The notes below the pieces were generated by a model. It had not been told where the DNA came from, did no database searches, and saw only the letters and a list, made by a program, of their open reading frames with translations. A stretch of 64,000 nucleotides of DNA from Streptomyces cinnabarinus (GTDB taxonomy: Bacteria > Actinomycetota > Actinomycetes > Streptomycetales > Streptomycetaceae). The stretch lies in assembly GCF_027270315.1 (NCBI RefSeq), contig NZ_CP114413.1, forward strand, positions 7,998,001 through 8,062,000, written 5' to 3'. Below, in pieces: positions 16,567 to 25,135 of the stretch (its first letter is position 1; each line of letters starts with the position of its first letter). The position numbers were made by a program, and so were the translations under genes.

Positions 16567-17535
16567 ATGGATTCCGTGGCGTTCGCCCTCACCGACGGCA
16601 TGCTGCACTTCGAACTCTCCGTGGCCCAGGAGGTGTTCGGATCCGCCCCCGACGCCATCCCCGGGCCCTGGTACGACATGAGCGTGTGCGGGCCCGGCCC
16701 GGTGCGGGTCGGACGCTTCCTGCTGGAGCCCGATCACGGGCTCGACCGGCTCGCGCGGGCCGACACCGTGATCGTCCCCGGCTGGGCGGACATCGACGTC
16801 GATCCGCCCGCCGACCTGGTCGACGCGGTGCGCGCGGCGCACGAGGCGGGCAGCCGCGTGGCGTCCCTGTGCACGGGCGCGTTCGTGCTGGCCGCCGCGG
16901 GCCTGCTGGACGGCCTGCGCGCCACCACGCACTGGGCGCACACCGACGCCCTCGCCGCCCGCCATCCCCGGGTGGAGGTCGACCCGGACGTGCTCTACGT
17001 CGACAACGGCACCGTGCTCACCTCGGCGGGGAAGGCCGCCGCGCTGGACCTGTGCCTGCACCTGGTCCGTCTGGACCGCGGGTCCTCCGTCGCCAACACC
17101 GTCGCCCGCCGGCTCGTCGTGCCGCCGCACCGGGCCGGTGGCCAGGCCCAGTTCGTCAGCACACCGGTGCCCGAGCGCGACGACCACCCGCTGGCCGACC
17201 TGCTGCCCTGGGTGATGGAACGCCTCGACGAGCCGCTGACCGTGGAGGACCTGGCCCGCCGGGCCCGGACCAGCTCACGCACCCTGGGCCGGCACTTCCG
17301 CGCCGCGACCGGCACCACCCCGCTGCAATGGCTGCTCAACCAGCGCATCCGCCGCGCCCAGGAACTGCTGGAGACCTCCGACGACAGCGTCGACGCCATC
17401 GCGACAGCCACCGGCATGGGCACCGCCACGACCCTGCGCCGCCACTTCAACCGCACCCTGGGCGTGCCCCCGGACGCCTACCGGCGCACCTTCCGCGCGT
17501 CCCGCGCGGACGGCGACCTGGGGGCCCGGGCGTAG
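16567..17535 (+). CDS. GlxA-family transcriptional regulator (DJ-1/PfpI plus AraC HTH)
   Basis: 322 residues. Residues 1-170 form a class I glutamine amidotransferase-like DJ-1/PfpI domain with a nucleophile-elbow segment VASLCTGAFVLAAAG. Residues about 215-315 carry the two AraC/XylS helix-turn-helix motifs (TVEDLARRARTSSRTLGRHF and SVDAIATATGMGTATTLRRHF). Such regulators usually control a divergent oxidoreductase, which fits the dehydrogenase-like gene here. The start at ATG 16567 is supported by TACAAT upstream and by family alignment (MDSVAFALTDGM). The likely operator lies directly upstream. Confidence 0.93.
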   Translation: MDSVAFALTDGMLHFELSVAQEVFGSAPDAIPGPWYDMSVCGPGPVRVGRFLLEPDHGLDRLARADTVIVPGWADIDVDPPADLVDAVRAAHEAGSRVASLCTGAFVLAAAGLLDGLRATTHWAHTDALAARHPRVEVDPDVLYVDNGTVLTSAGKAAALDLCLHLVRLDRGSSVANTVARRLVVPPHRAGGQAQFVSTPVPERDDHPLADLLPWVMERLDEPLTVEDLARRARTSSRTLGRHFRAATGTTPLQWLLNQRIRRAQELLETSDDSVDAIATATGMGTATTLRRHFNRTLGVPPDAYRRTFRASRADGDLGARA

Positions 17536-17565
17536 GGCGCCCCGCGCCCTTGCGCAGGCCGGAGA

Positions 17566-18165
17566 TCACCGGGACGCGCGTCGGTCGCGGACGCTCAGGG
17601 CGATGACCGAGACCAGGAACCAGAAGGCACCGAAGGCGGAGTATCCGACGAGGGCGGACAGGCCGCTTGTGTCCGAGGCGGACATGGCGGCGAAGGAGGC
17701 ACCGGCGAGGACGGAGAGGCTGCCGCTGATGACCATGGGCCACTGGGCGCCGACGGTGCGTCGGCGGCGGACCGCCACGACGAGCTGGATCGCTCCGGAG
17801 AGGAGGGCCCAGACGCCGAACACCAGCAGGGCCGTCGCGACGGTGGCGAAGGCGGCGGCGATCATCCCGGCGGTGGCGGCGAGGCCGAGCACCACGTTGG
17901 TGGCGCCGACGCGGTCCAGGGAGCCGGTGCCGGCCAGGCGCTGTTCGAGGAGCGTGGCGATGGCGTCCCACAGGGGGTAGACGACGAGCAGCGCGGCCGC
18001 GATCGCGGTGGGCTCGTCCGTCGACACGAGCGAGGCGGAGGTCGCGAGGACGAGTGCCACCCAGATCAGCGAGAAGGCGACTCGGATCAGATAGAGCGAG
18101 CGGAGCCCGGAGGACGTCGTCGAGGGTGTGGTCGTACGCGAAGGCGCGGTGGTGGTCCGAGTCAT
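17566..18165 (-). CDS. DUF308/HdeD-like membrane protein
   Basis: 199 residues. After a Thr/Ser-rich cytoplasmic N-terminus there are about six hydrophobic helices arranged as repeated hairpins, as in HdeD/DUF308 proteins implicated in acid or stress tolerance. The C-terminus is basic (VRDRRASR). No enzymatic residues are visible. It diverges from the histidine kinase gene, with CGAAGTA-type repeats in the intergenic region, and could be a target of that two-component system. A role is inferred only from family and context. Confidence 0.85.
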   Translation of the reverse strand: MTRTTTAPSRTTTPSTTSSGLRSLYLIRVAFSLIWVALVLATSASLVSTDEPTAIAAALLVVYPLWDAIATLLEQRLAGTGSLDRVGATNVVLGLAATAGMIAAAFATVATALLVFGVWALLSGAIQLVVAVRRRRTVGAQWPMVISGSLSVLAGASFAAMSASDTSGLSALVGYSAFGAFWFLVSVIALSVRDRRASR

Positions 18166-18245
18166 CGGGAGTCCCGTTCGGTGATCGTGGCGGTGTGAGA
18201 CGGTCGCCTCGATGAGGAGTCTCAGCGGCTTCGGGAGGGGCCGCG

Positions 18246-18298
18246 TACTTCGAGCGAAGTAGATCCGCCCTTCATTTGCGTCTACATCATTCGAAGTA
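18246..18298. promoter_or_regulatory. TACTTCG/CGAAGTA repeats between DUF308 and kinase genes
   Basis: TACTTCGAGCGAAGTA (18246-18261) is a palindrome, and a third half-site CGAAGTA recurs at 18292-18298. The sites sit between divergent genes and are good candidates for binding by the neighbouring NarL-type response regulator. Confidence 0.5.
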
Positions 18299-18332
18299 CA
18301 CGGCCGCGGCCCAGGTGGATGAGAATCGGGCC

Positions 18333-19508
18333 ATGGGCAAGGCGCACAACCATCACGACGGTCCCGTGGCACCCCTGTGGGTCCGCCGCCCCGAGGTGCT
18401 GCATCTCGTCGCGTACGCGCTGGCCGCGCTGGTGTTCACCGGGCAGATCGTGGCGGTGGTCGTGCGCGGGTCGGACTGGCCGACGGCCCTCTCCGTGCTC
18501 CTCGCCGGTGGCGGTGTCGCCCTCTCCTGGTGGCGGCCGTGGACGGGCCTGGTCGTGGCGAGCGCGGCGTCCTTCGCCGTCACAGCCGTGGGCCACGACC
18601 CCCTGTCGGTGTGGATGATGGCCGTGCTGGTGCTGTTCTCGGTCACCCTCAGGGGGAAGCAGCCGCTGGCCGGGATCGGCATCGTGGCGGCGTTCCTCCT
18701 GGGGGCGTTCATGACGGTGGGAGGATTCCGTGGCGGCGCGGTCGTGGGAGCCGCCGCCCTCTTCTCCGCCGTGGCGGGAGGCGCGACCGGCGCCGCGCTG
18801 CGCATCCACCGAGAGCACTGGCTGACCCTGGAGGAGCGGGCCGAGAGTGCCATCGCCACCCGCGAGATCGAAGCCACCCGACGGGTGACCGAGGAACGGC
18901 TGCGCATCGCCCGGGACCTCCACGACGTCATCGGCCACCAGGTCGCGATGCTGAGCATGCATCTCGGTGCCGCGGAGATCGGGCTGCCCGAGGACGCCGA
19001 GCCCGCCCGGCAGGCCCTCGTCTCCGCCCGGTCCAGCGCCCGCACCGTCGTCGTGGAGACGCAACGGATCCTCGCGCTCCTCCGCCTCGGGGACACCCGA
19101 ACCGACGACGAGACGCTCCGGCCGACCCCGGCGCTCAGCGGCCTGGCAGGTCTGGTCGCCTCCTTCGAGAGCATCGGTCTCGAAGTCCGGCCCTCCATCG
19201 ACCTCCCCACCGGTTTCGTGGAGCCAAGCGTCGGCGTGACCGTCTACCGGGTCGTCCAGGAAGCACTCACGAATGCCTACCGGCACGGCGAAGGGGCGGC
19301 GACGGTGGAGGTGTGCGAGCGCGACGGCAGAATCTGCGTCACCGTCGAGAACCGCGTCGGCCGTTCAGCGCAGGCTTCCGGCGGCGGGCTCGGACTGGTG
19401 GGGATGCGCGAACGCGTCGAGTCCTCCAGCGGGCGGCTGACGATCGACAGTGACGAGGGGCGATTCCGGGTCCACGCGGAGTTCAGCCCCCTGGGAGCGG
19501 CCGTATGA
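18333..19508 (+). CDS. Two-component sensor histidine kinase (NarL/DesK type)
   Basis: 391 residues. Five to six membrane helices occupy residues 20-150, followed by a HisKA_3 dimerisation segment with RIARDLHDVIGHQVAML (His197), and a HATPase_c domain with VQEALTNAYRHG (N box) and GGGLGLVGMRERV (G box). It phosphorylates the response regulator encoded directly after it (ATGA overlap). ATG 18333 is chosen from the position of the first helix; no strong RBS is seen. The signal is unknown. The short extracytoplasmic loops suggest membrane-state or small-molecule sensing. Confidence 0.93.
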   Translation: MGKAHNHHDGPVAPLWVRRPEVLHLVAYALAALVFTGQIVAVVVRGSDWPTALSVLLAGGGVALSWWRPWTGLVVASAASFAVTAVGHDPLSVWMMAVLVLFSVTLRGKQPLAGIGIVAAFLLGAFMTVGGFRGGAVVGAAALFSAVAGGATGAALRIHREHWLTLEERAESAIATREIEATRRVTEERLRIARDLHDVIGHQVAMLSMHLGAAEIGLPEDAEPARQALVSARSSARTVVVETQRILALLRLGDTRTDDETLRPTPALSGLAGLVASFESIGLEVRPSIDLPTGFVEPSVGVTVYRVVQEALTNAYRHGEGAATVEVCERDGRICVTVENRVGRSAQASGGGLGLVGMRERVESSSGRLTIDSDEGRFRVHAEFSPLGAAV

Positions 19509-20170
19509 CGACGCGGATTCTGATCGTCGACGACCAGGCCGAGATCAGGGCCGGGATCCGGGCGATGCTCCGGCTCGACCCGGGTCTCGTCGTCGTGGGC
19601 GATCTCTCCGACGGACTCCAGGTGGCCCCCTTCCTCCGGGAGCACCCCGTCGACCTGGTCCTGATGGACATCCGGATGCCCGGCATCGACGGTGTCGAAG
19701 CCACCCGCCGGATCCGCAAGGAGCACCCGCCGGAAAAGCTGCGGGTGATCGTGCTGACCACCTTCGACCAGGACGACATCGTGCTAGCCGCCCTGCGCGC
19801 GGGCGCCAACGGCTTCCTCAGCAAGACCGTGAGCCCCGCTGAACTCGTCGCCGGAATCACCGAGGTCGTCGGCGGTGGCGGCGCGCTGTCGGCCGCCGCG
19901 ACGGCCGCGCTGATCGGTCATATGACCGACAGCCCGCCCCCGGTGATCGACCAGGAACTGCTGCGCCGCTTCGACGCGCTGACACCCAGGGAGCGGGACG
20001 TGGTCGTCCTCGTCGCGAGCGGTCTCGGCAACGACGAGATCGCGGCCCAGATGTCCGTTTCCCCGTTCACCGTGAAGACGCACGCGGTGCGGGCCATGAC
20101 GAAGGTCGGCGCACGCGATCGGGCGCAGCTCGTCTCGTTCACCTTCCGGGCCGGCCTCTACCGTTCCTGA
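19505..20170 (+). CDS. LuxR/NarL-family response regulator
   Basis: 221 residues. The receiver domain has acidic DD at residues 9-10, phospho-acceptor Asp55 in LMDIRMPG, Thr in VLTTFD and the conserved Lys in LSKTV. The C-terminal LuxR helix-turn-helix is LTPRERDVVVLVASGLGNDEIAAQMSVSPFTVKTH with normal spacing. It pairs with the upstream kinase (four-base overlap). The IS607-family element begins at or within its last codons: the tnpB stop on the other strand lies at 20158-20160. The protein end LYRS still looks natural, so function is probably retained. Confidence 0.94.
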   Translation: MTTRILIVDDQAEIRAGIRAMLRLDPGLVVVGDLSDGLQVAPFLREHPVDLVLMDIRMPGIDGVEATRRIRKEHPPEKLRVIVLTTFDQDDIVLAALRAGANGFLSKTVSPAELVAGITEVVGGGGALSAAATAALIGHMTDSPPPVIDQELLRRFDALTPRERDVVVLVASGLGNDEIAAQMSVSPFTVKTHAVRAMTKVGARDRAQLVSFTFRAGLYRS

Positions 20171-21804
20171 TCAGTGAGCAGGAGTGAGTCTTGGACCCAG
20201 CCCTGGTCACTGCGGACATCCCGAACGGTTTTGGATGTCCTGGTCGCCCGCGTTCGCTCCGCGTCCGGCTGCACGGATCGTGTCCGTGGTCCGGGAATGC
20301 GGGGGCGGGTTTCCTCACGCCTGCGGTCACGTGGTCGGGCCTGGGCGGTCCGATGCCCCTGCACATCACTCTGGTGTGCAGGGGGCGGTGTCGTCCGTCG
20401 CCGGATCGCGTGTCCGAGGGCGCGCCTCCCGATCGCCACCGAGGCGGCGGCGTGTCGGGAAGTCTTACGGTTTTTGCTGGTCAGCGGTTTCTGCCAGTGC
20501 TGTGCGCCCCACATCGAGGTGTAGGCGGGATCGACGGCGATCACGCTGATACCGGCCTCCGCGCACATCGACAGCAGGCGGGCGCGGAGGCGGCCGGTGG
20601 GGATGCCGGAGATGAGCTGCCGGAACTTCTTCCTCGGGCCGTGCATCTCGCGGGTTGTGGAGTCGGTGAAGTCGAGGTCTTCGATGGCGATGGCCTGCAC
20701 GCCCGTCGTCCTGGCCCAGTGCAGAAGCCGGGTGAGAGCGTGGCGGACCTGCGCGTCCCGGTGGTCGGCGGTGCCGCTGAGGTCGTAGTCGAGGCGGCGG
20801 GGGCTGCCGGTCGGGTTGCCGTGCTCGTCGAGCAGCCACGCGGCCAGATGGTCCGCGTTCGTGTCGACACCGATCACACCGTCGGGGCGCAGGGCGTCCA
20901 GCGGGATCACGGGAAGGTCTTTGCGGGTCCAACTGGCGTCGAGGTACCAGCGGTCACGGGTCACGTCGAGGTGGATGCGGTAGGCCACGGCCCGGTTCTC
21001 TTCGATCCGGTCGCGCCACTCCTCGCCACGGTGCGGGAACGACACCTTCGCGGCGAGGACGTACCGGCCGCGCTTCGCGTTGGCCAGATCAGCAAGCGGC
21101 GCCGGAAGTTTGATGCTGATCTCGCCGTCGGGGGTGACGCGGATCGTCTCGTTGCCCTGCCGTTTGCCGGACTCGCCGTCAGCGGTCAGGAACCAGCGGG
21201 TGGCCTCCCACTGCTGACGCCAGGCGGTCTCGGTCAGCTGGGCCGCGTCCAGGTTGTGGCGGGTGTTGAGGAGTCGCCTGCCGCCGCGTACGACGCAGAC
21301 GCGCCCGGCTTCACGCTCGGCGCGTACCTGCTCGTAGCGGTCTTCGAGGACTGCCAGGCGGCGGGTCTTGGCGAACCACTCGCCCCTGGAGCGGTAGCCG
21401 CCTGGCTTCCCCCTGCAGCCCCTCTCCCCGATCGGCAGCGACAGCCGGTGCCGCACCGTCGCGATGCCGGCGTCCAGCGATTGCAGGTGAGCGTGTTGGG
21501 CGCGGCGGGACAGGCCCCACTGGTCGTGGGTGTGGGAGGTGACCGAACCCGCCCACCGCGATGACGAGGCGGCCGTCAGCTCCCGCTTCCGCTCAGCCCA
21601 CGTATCGGTGGAATGGTCCAGGCCGTCACGGCAGCGGCGGGCCAGATCCGCGGAAGCCAGCCGACCCATGTGAGCGCCCACGGCCCGCAAGACCTGCTCA
21701 TCCTGCACAGTGAAGCCCTTGAGCCGGTCCCGGATGCTGACACCGGACGGGCCGTCGGCGACAAACGGCCGGGCAATCTGCCTGAGCGGCTTCTTCTCAG
21801 CCAT
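20158..21804 (-). CDS. tnpB: TnpB-family RNA-guided nuclease homologue, probably nuclease-dead
   Basis: 548 residues, the long actinobacterial IS607-type TnpB. RuvC I is IGVDTN (Asp314) and RuvC II is IAIEDLDF (Glu375). VDPAYTSMWG (from Asp425) is the segment that precedes the zinc finger in other TnpBs; here the CxxC knuckles are absent. In relatives as I recall them, the RuvC III helix reads RHDAAxVxIGRR; here it reads RHAAASVAIGRR, so the third catalytic residue is Ala452 (codon GCC at 20449-20451). ATG 21804 overlaps the tnpA end. The 3' end probably also encodes the omega/reRNA. If expressed, it would be expected to bind but not cut DNA. Confidence 0.85.
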   Translation of the reverse strand: MAEKKPLRQIARPFVADGPSGVSIRDRLKGFTVQDEQVLRAVGAHMGRLASADLARRCRDGLDHSTDTWAERKRELTAASSSRWAGSVTSHTHDQWGLSRRAQHAHLQSLDAGIATVRHRLSLPIGERGCRGKPGGYRSRGEWFAKTRRLAVLEDRYEQVRAEREAGRVCVVRGGRRLLNTRHNLDAAQLTETAWRQQWEATRWFLTADGESGKRQGNETIRVTPDGEISIKLPAPLADLANAKRGRYVLAAKVSFPHRGEEWRDRIEENRAVAYRIHLDVTRDRWYLDASWTRKDLPVIPLDALRPDGVIGVDTNADHLAAWLLDEHGNPTGSPRRLDYDLSGTADHRDAQVRHALTRLLHWARTTGVQAIAIEDLDFTDSTTREMHGPRKKFRQLISGIPTGRLRARLLSMCAEAGISVIAVDPAYTSMWGAQHWQKPLTSKNRKTSRHAAASVAIGRRALGHAIRRRTTPPPAHQSDVQGHRTAQARPRDRRREETRPRIPGPRTRSVQPDAERTRATRTSKTVRDVRSDQGWVQDSLLLTDQER

Positions 21805-22395
21805 GCCCGGCAGTCTCCAGCGCCTTCCTGGCGCGGAACTTCGCCGATCCCCGGCCGTACAGGCGGGCACAGAACGACGTCAGCACATCCACGATGTCCT
21901 GCACCAGGTCGTCTTCGACCTCACCGTCATCCAGCACCACCAGGCGACGCCCGGTCGCGAACAGGACGGCCTCGACGAGTTCGACGTTCATCCGGCCGAG
22001 ACGGTCCTTGTGCTCGACCACGACCGTGGTCACGGCGGGTCGGCCAGCAACCGCTTCGCCTTCGGCCGGGCACCGTTCACTCCCGAGGCGATCTCCGCCT
22101 CCACCCGCACGACGCGGTGACCGGCCTTGACCGCCCACTGCGACAACCGGGCAACCTGACGCTCCAGATCAGCCTTCTGGTCATGGCAGGAGACACGGGC
22201 GTACAGGCCCAGACCACCGACCGCCTCCGGCGCCGCGGCAGCGTCGATGTTCACCAGGATCGTGCGCGGCCCGACCCGCTCAGCCGGTACCGGAAGCGTC
22301 CCCTCACGGAACCAGCGATACGCGGTCTGCGGATGCACGCCCTGCGCCTTCGCCCACTCCGTCAGATTCACACTCCAACAACGACACTCACTCAT
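21797..22395 (-). pseudogene. tnpA: IS607 serine recombinase TnpA, frameshifted
   Basis: The N-terminal part has the MerR-like helix-turn-helix (LTEWAKAQGVHPQTAYRWF) and the serine-recombinase start GLYARVSCHDQKADL with the catalytic Ser. The frame stops at 22030 after RRLLADP-like sequence KRLLADPP. The expected continuation, AVTTVVVEHKDRLGRM, ending AGHG, is read in another frame down to 21797. One base missing in the GGCGGG run at 22033-22039 restores a continuous protein of about 199 residues. It is either a true inactivating deletion or a sequencing error. It overlaps the tnpB start by eight bases. Confidence 0.85.
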
Positions 22396-22471
22396 GCATG
22401 GTGACGCTCACTCACTCGACGTCGAGAACCATCAGTTGACCATCCCTGACGAGCGCGGTATCGAAGGGCCG

Positions 22472-23395
22472 CTACTGAACGGCCTTGGGACGCATCATCA
22501 CGATGTCGAACTCCACCACCCGCCCGGTCGCCGCCTCCCTGGTCACCGGGTACATGCCGGTGATCTCGAAGCCGCCGTCCTCGTACGCGGCCACCGCCTC
22601 GCTCATCGGCGGGCTGCCCTCGTACAGCCGCAGCACGGCGACCTCCGACTGAAGGCCCACGAAGTCGGCGATCCGCTCCCCGGCCCCGGCGAACACCTCC
22701 AGGTCGTAGCCCTGGGTGTCCATCTTCAGGAAGGGGCGGGGGTCCTCGATGCCGTCGAGGGCCTCGTCGAGTACGGCGTCCAGGCGCCGGACGCGGATCT
22801 CCTCGGTGCGGGTGGTGTGGAAGCGCTTGTAGCGGTCGCGGCCGTAATCGCTCGCCGGGAGCAGGGAGTTCATGGTGTTCCAGCCGACATGGATCTCGGC
22901 CGTGGTGTCCTCGCGGCCCAGTCCGCAGTGGTGCACCTGCCACTTCGGATCGCGCGCGGCCGCCTCGCTCAGCTTGGCGAAGGCGTCCTCGGTGGGCTCG
23001 AAGGAGACGATCCGGCCCCGGTAGCCGTGCTTGCGCAGCCGCTTGGCGTACTGGCCGCGGTTGGCGCCGACGTCCAGGACGCAGTTGACGCCGTACAGGT
23101 CGAGCATGGCGCCGACGTGCTGGGTGCCCAGGTACTCGGCCGCGGCCATCTGGAGCTTGCGCTCGTCCGCCGCCGACGTCTCGCCGAGAACCAGCCGAGC
23201 CCCGCTCTCGCCCAGCGGGACGCTGGTCCAGCCCCCGGACGCGCGGTCGCGTGAGACGAGCCAGGCGTCCTTGCCCGCGGGTTTCACCGTGTACCGGCCG
23301 CGCCGGGAGACCAGCGCGGTCCCCGGGGCCAGGTCCGTCACCCGTACGCCGAAACGGGGCATCAGCTGGAGCAGTCTGCGGTAAAGGGTCTGCAT
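22472..23395 (-). CDS. FkbM-family SAM-dependent methyltransferase
   Basis: 307 residues. The SAM-binding motif I is VLDVGANRGQYAKRL, followed by IVSFEPT and the FkbM-type signatures LKMDTQGYDLEVFAGAG and IADFVGLQSEV. The C-terminal strand region reads DIVMM. The family O-methylates sugars, polyketides or glycolipids; the substrate here is not obvious and no glycosyltransferases are adjacent. ATG 23395 is followed by MQTLYRRLLQ, typical of the group. It diverges from the LLM oxidoreductase gene. The IS607-family element lies directly downstream of its stop. Confidence 0.9.
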   Translation of the reverse strand: MQTLYRRLLQLMPRFGVRVTDLAPGTALVSRRGRYTVKPAGKDAWLVSRDRASGGWTSVPLGESGARLVLGETSAADERKLQMAAAEYLGTQHVGAMLDLYGVNCVLDVGANRGQYAKRLRKHGYRGRIVSFEPTEDAFAKLSEAAARDPKWQVHHCGLGREDTTAEIHVGWNTMNSLLPASDYGRDRYKRFHTTRTEEIRVRRLDAVLDEALDGIEDPRPFLKMDTQGYDLEVFAGAGERIADFVGLQSEVAVLRLYEGSPPMSEAVAAYEDGGFEITGMYPVTREAATGRVVEFDIVMMRPKAVQ

Positions 23396-23478
23396 CCGCC
23401 CACCCTGGCAGAGATGACCGGAATCGGTCCCCTGTTTGAACGCATTTCAACGGTCGGATGGCGTACCGGAGTTGTCGC

Positions 23479-23509
23479 TTGACTTGGAGGGCGCTCGAAG
23501 AACTAGCGT
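23479..23509 (+). promoter_or_regulatory. Candidate promoter of the LLM oxidoreductase gene
   Basis: TTGACT (23479-23484) and TAGCGT (23504-23509) are separated by 19 bases and lie about 40 bases before ATG 23549. The hexamers are good for an actinomycete vegetative promoter, with a slightly long spacer. Confidence 0.5.
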
Positions 23510-23548
23510 CATCCGCGTCGATGACGGTCGGGGCGAGCGGAGACGGAC

Positions 23549-24430
23549 ATGCGGGTCGGCGTGCACATCAACCGGTTCGAGCACCCCGGGGGCGGCCCCG
23601 CGCTGGGTGCCGAGCTCGCCGCGGCGGGACGCGCCGCCGAGGCGGCCGGGCTGGGCTGGCTGTCGGTGATGGACCACTACTTCCAGATGGAGACCAACGG
23701 CGGCGCCGAGGCGCCCATGCTGGAGGCCTACACGACCCTCGGCTTCCTCGCCGGCCACACCTCCACGGTCCGGCTCGGCGCGCTGGTCACCGGAGTGACC
23801 TACCGCCATCCCGGACTGCTCGCCAAGATCGCCACCACGCTCGACGTGCTCTCCGCGGGCCGGGCCACCCTGGGGATCGGAGCGGCCTGGTACGACCGCG
23901 AACACCGGGGCCTGGGCGTGGAGTTCCCGCCCGTCGCCGAGCGCTTCGAGCGCCTCGACGAGACCCTGCGGATCTGCCGCCAGATGTGGGACCCGGCCGA
24001 CAACGGGCCCTTCGAGGGCCGCCACTACCGGCTCGCCGAGACCCTGTGCGTCCCGGCGCCGGTCAGCAGCCCCCACCCGGAGATCATGATCGGCGGCGGG
24101 GGAGAGAAGAAGACCCTCCGTCTGGTCGCCCGGCACGCCGACGCGTGCAATCTGTTCGCGTCCAGCCCGGAGGAGATCGCCCACAAGCTCGACGTGCTGC
24201 GCCGCCACTGCGACACCGAGGGCCGGGACGAGGCCGCGATCCGCCGGACGGTCCTCTACGTCGGGGACGCCGTGAACGAGGGCGACCTCGACACCTTCAC
24301 CCGCGACATCACCGGCTACACCAAGCTCGGCATCGACACGGTGATCCTCGCCCCGAGCACCGGGGAGGCGGCGGCGTTCATCGAGGACTTCGCGGCCCCG
24401 GCGGTGCAGCGGCTGGCCGAGCTGGACTGA
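23549..24430 (+). CDS. LLM-class F420-dependent oxidoreductase
   Basis: 293 residues with the luciferase-like TIM-barrel pattern: MRVGVHI start, LGWLSVMDHYFQM, RLGALVTGVTYRHPGLLAKIATTLDVLSAGRATLGIGAAWYDREH, and IMIGGGGEKKTLRLVARHADACN. These features place it in the F420 group rather than the FMN monooxygenases. It transfers hydride between F420 and an unknown alcohol, imine or double bond. GGAGA precedes the ATG. It converges with the FMN reductase gene, with a strong hairpin between them. Confidence 0.93.
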   Translation: MRVGVHINRFEHPGGGPALGAELAAAGRAAEAAGLGWLSVMDHYFQMETNGGAEAPMLEAYTTLGFLAGHTSTVRLGALVTGVTYRHPGLLAKIATTLDVLSAGRATLGIGAAWYDREHRGLGVEFPPVAERFERLDETLRICRQMWDPADNGPFEGRHYRLAETLCVPAPVSSPHPEIMIGGGGEKKTLRLVARHADACNLFASSPEEIAHKLDVLRRHCDTEGRDEAAIRRTVLYVGDAVNEGDLDTFTRDITGYTKLGIDTVILAPSTGEAAAFIEDFAAPAVQRLAELD

Positions 24431-24450
24431 CCCCCCTGACATGCCGGAGC

Positions 24451-24481
24451 GGGGCGGGAACCGTCGGTCGGTTCCCGCCCC
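24451..24481. terminator. Bidirectional terminator hairpin
   Basis: GGGGCGGGAACC and GGTTCCCGCCCC form a perfect 12-base stem with a 7-base loop between convergent genes. It has no U tract but is very stable, and the position is ideal for stopping both transcripts. Confidence 0.8.
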
Positions 24482-24496
24482 GCCCCAGGTGTCCGC

Positions 24497-25060
24497 CTAC
24501 GCGGCGGCCGCCGCGTCCGCGTGGCCGTGCACGCGCGCGATGACCTCCGTCAGCTGGGCCGCGACCTCGGTGTCGTCGGCCGGGTGGGTCTCGGCGAAAC
24601 GGGTCACGGAGCCGGGGATGGAGAGCTTGATGTCCTCCAGCACCTTGCCGCCCGCGATGCCCACGGCCTTGCGGGCCTCGTCCTGCGCCCACACACCGCC
24701 GTACTGCCCGAACGCGGTACCGACCACGGCGACCGGCTTGCCGCCGAAGGCGCCGGCGCCGTACGGCCGCGACAGCCAGTCGATGGCGTTCTTCAGCACG
24801 GCCGGAATCGTGCCGTTGTACTCGGGAGAGAACAGCAGGAAGGCGTCCGAGGACTGCGCGGCCGCACGCAGCCTGGCGGCGGGCGCCGGGACGCTGCCCT
24901 CGACGTCGATGTCCTCGTTGTAGAAGGGGATCTCGGCCAGGCCCTCGAAGAGCTCGACCTCGGCGCCCTCGGGTGCCAGCTTCACGGCCGCCTCGGCGAG
25001 CTGGCGGTTGTGCGAGCCGGTACGGAGGCTGCCGACGAGCGCGAGGATGCGAACAGACAT
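24497..25060 (-). CDS. NAD(P)H-dependent FMN reductase (flavodoxin-like fold)
   Basis: 187 residues. The FMN-phosphate loop is LVGSLRTGSHNRQLAEAA, followed by FLLFSPEYNGTIPAVLKNAIDWLSRP, the hallmark of the NADPH-dependent FMN reductase/ArsH/quinone-reductase group. It likely reduces quinones, chromate, azo compounds or free FMN in the cytoplasm. It diverges from a TetR gene across two GGACC palindromes and is almost certainly repressed by it. The ATG at 25060 starts MSVRILALVGS, the normal N-terminus. Confidence 0.93.
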   Translation of the reverse strand: MSVRILALVGSLRTGSHNRQLAEAAVKLAPEGAEVELFEGLAEIPFYNEDIDVEGSVPAPAARLRAAAQSSDAFLLFSPEYNGTIPAVLKNAIDWLSRPYGAGAFGGKPVAVVGTAFGQYGGVWAQDEARKAVGIAGGKVLEDIKLSIPGSVTRFAETHPADDTEVAAQLTEVIARVHGHADAAAAA

Positions 25061-25100
25061 GGGAACTCCAGACGCGAAACAAGGGGCGGGGAGAGCAAGC

Positions 25101-25112
25101 GGACCGGGGTCC
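25101..25112. promoter_or_regulatory. TetR operator 1
   Basis: GGACCGGGGTCC, flanked by AAGC, is nearly palindromic. It lies on the FMN-reductase side of the divergent region, 41 bases before that gene's start. Confidence 0.75.
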
Positions 25113-25135
25113 GTTTCGTTTCTAGCACCTTAAGC

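Larger units (their letters stand above)
20158..22430. mobile_element. Degenerate IS607-family insertion sequence
   Basis: The element carries a serine-recombinase tnpA (frameshifted) overlapping a tnpB, both on the minus strand, the standard IS607 order. There are no clear long terminal inverted repeats, as usual for this family. GTGAG-rich sequences occur near both ends: AGTGAGCAGGAGTGAG at 20172 and GCTCACTCACTC at about 22407. Exact ends cannot be fixed by eye. The left end lies within about 20160-20190, just after the response-regulator stop, and the right end lies between 22396 and 22471, before the FkbM gene. With a broken tnpA it is probably immobile. Confidence 0.75.
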
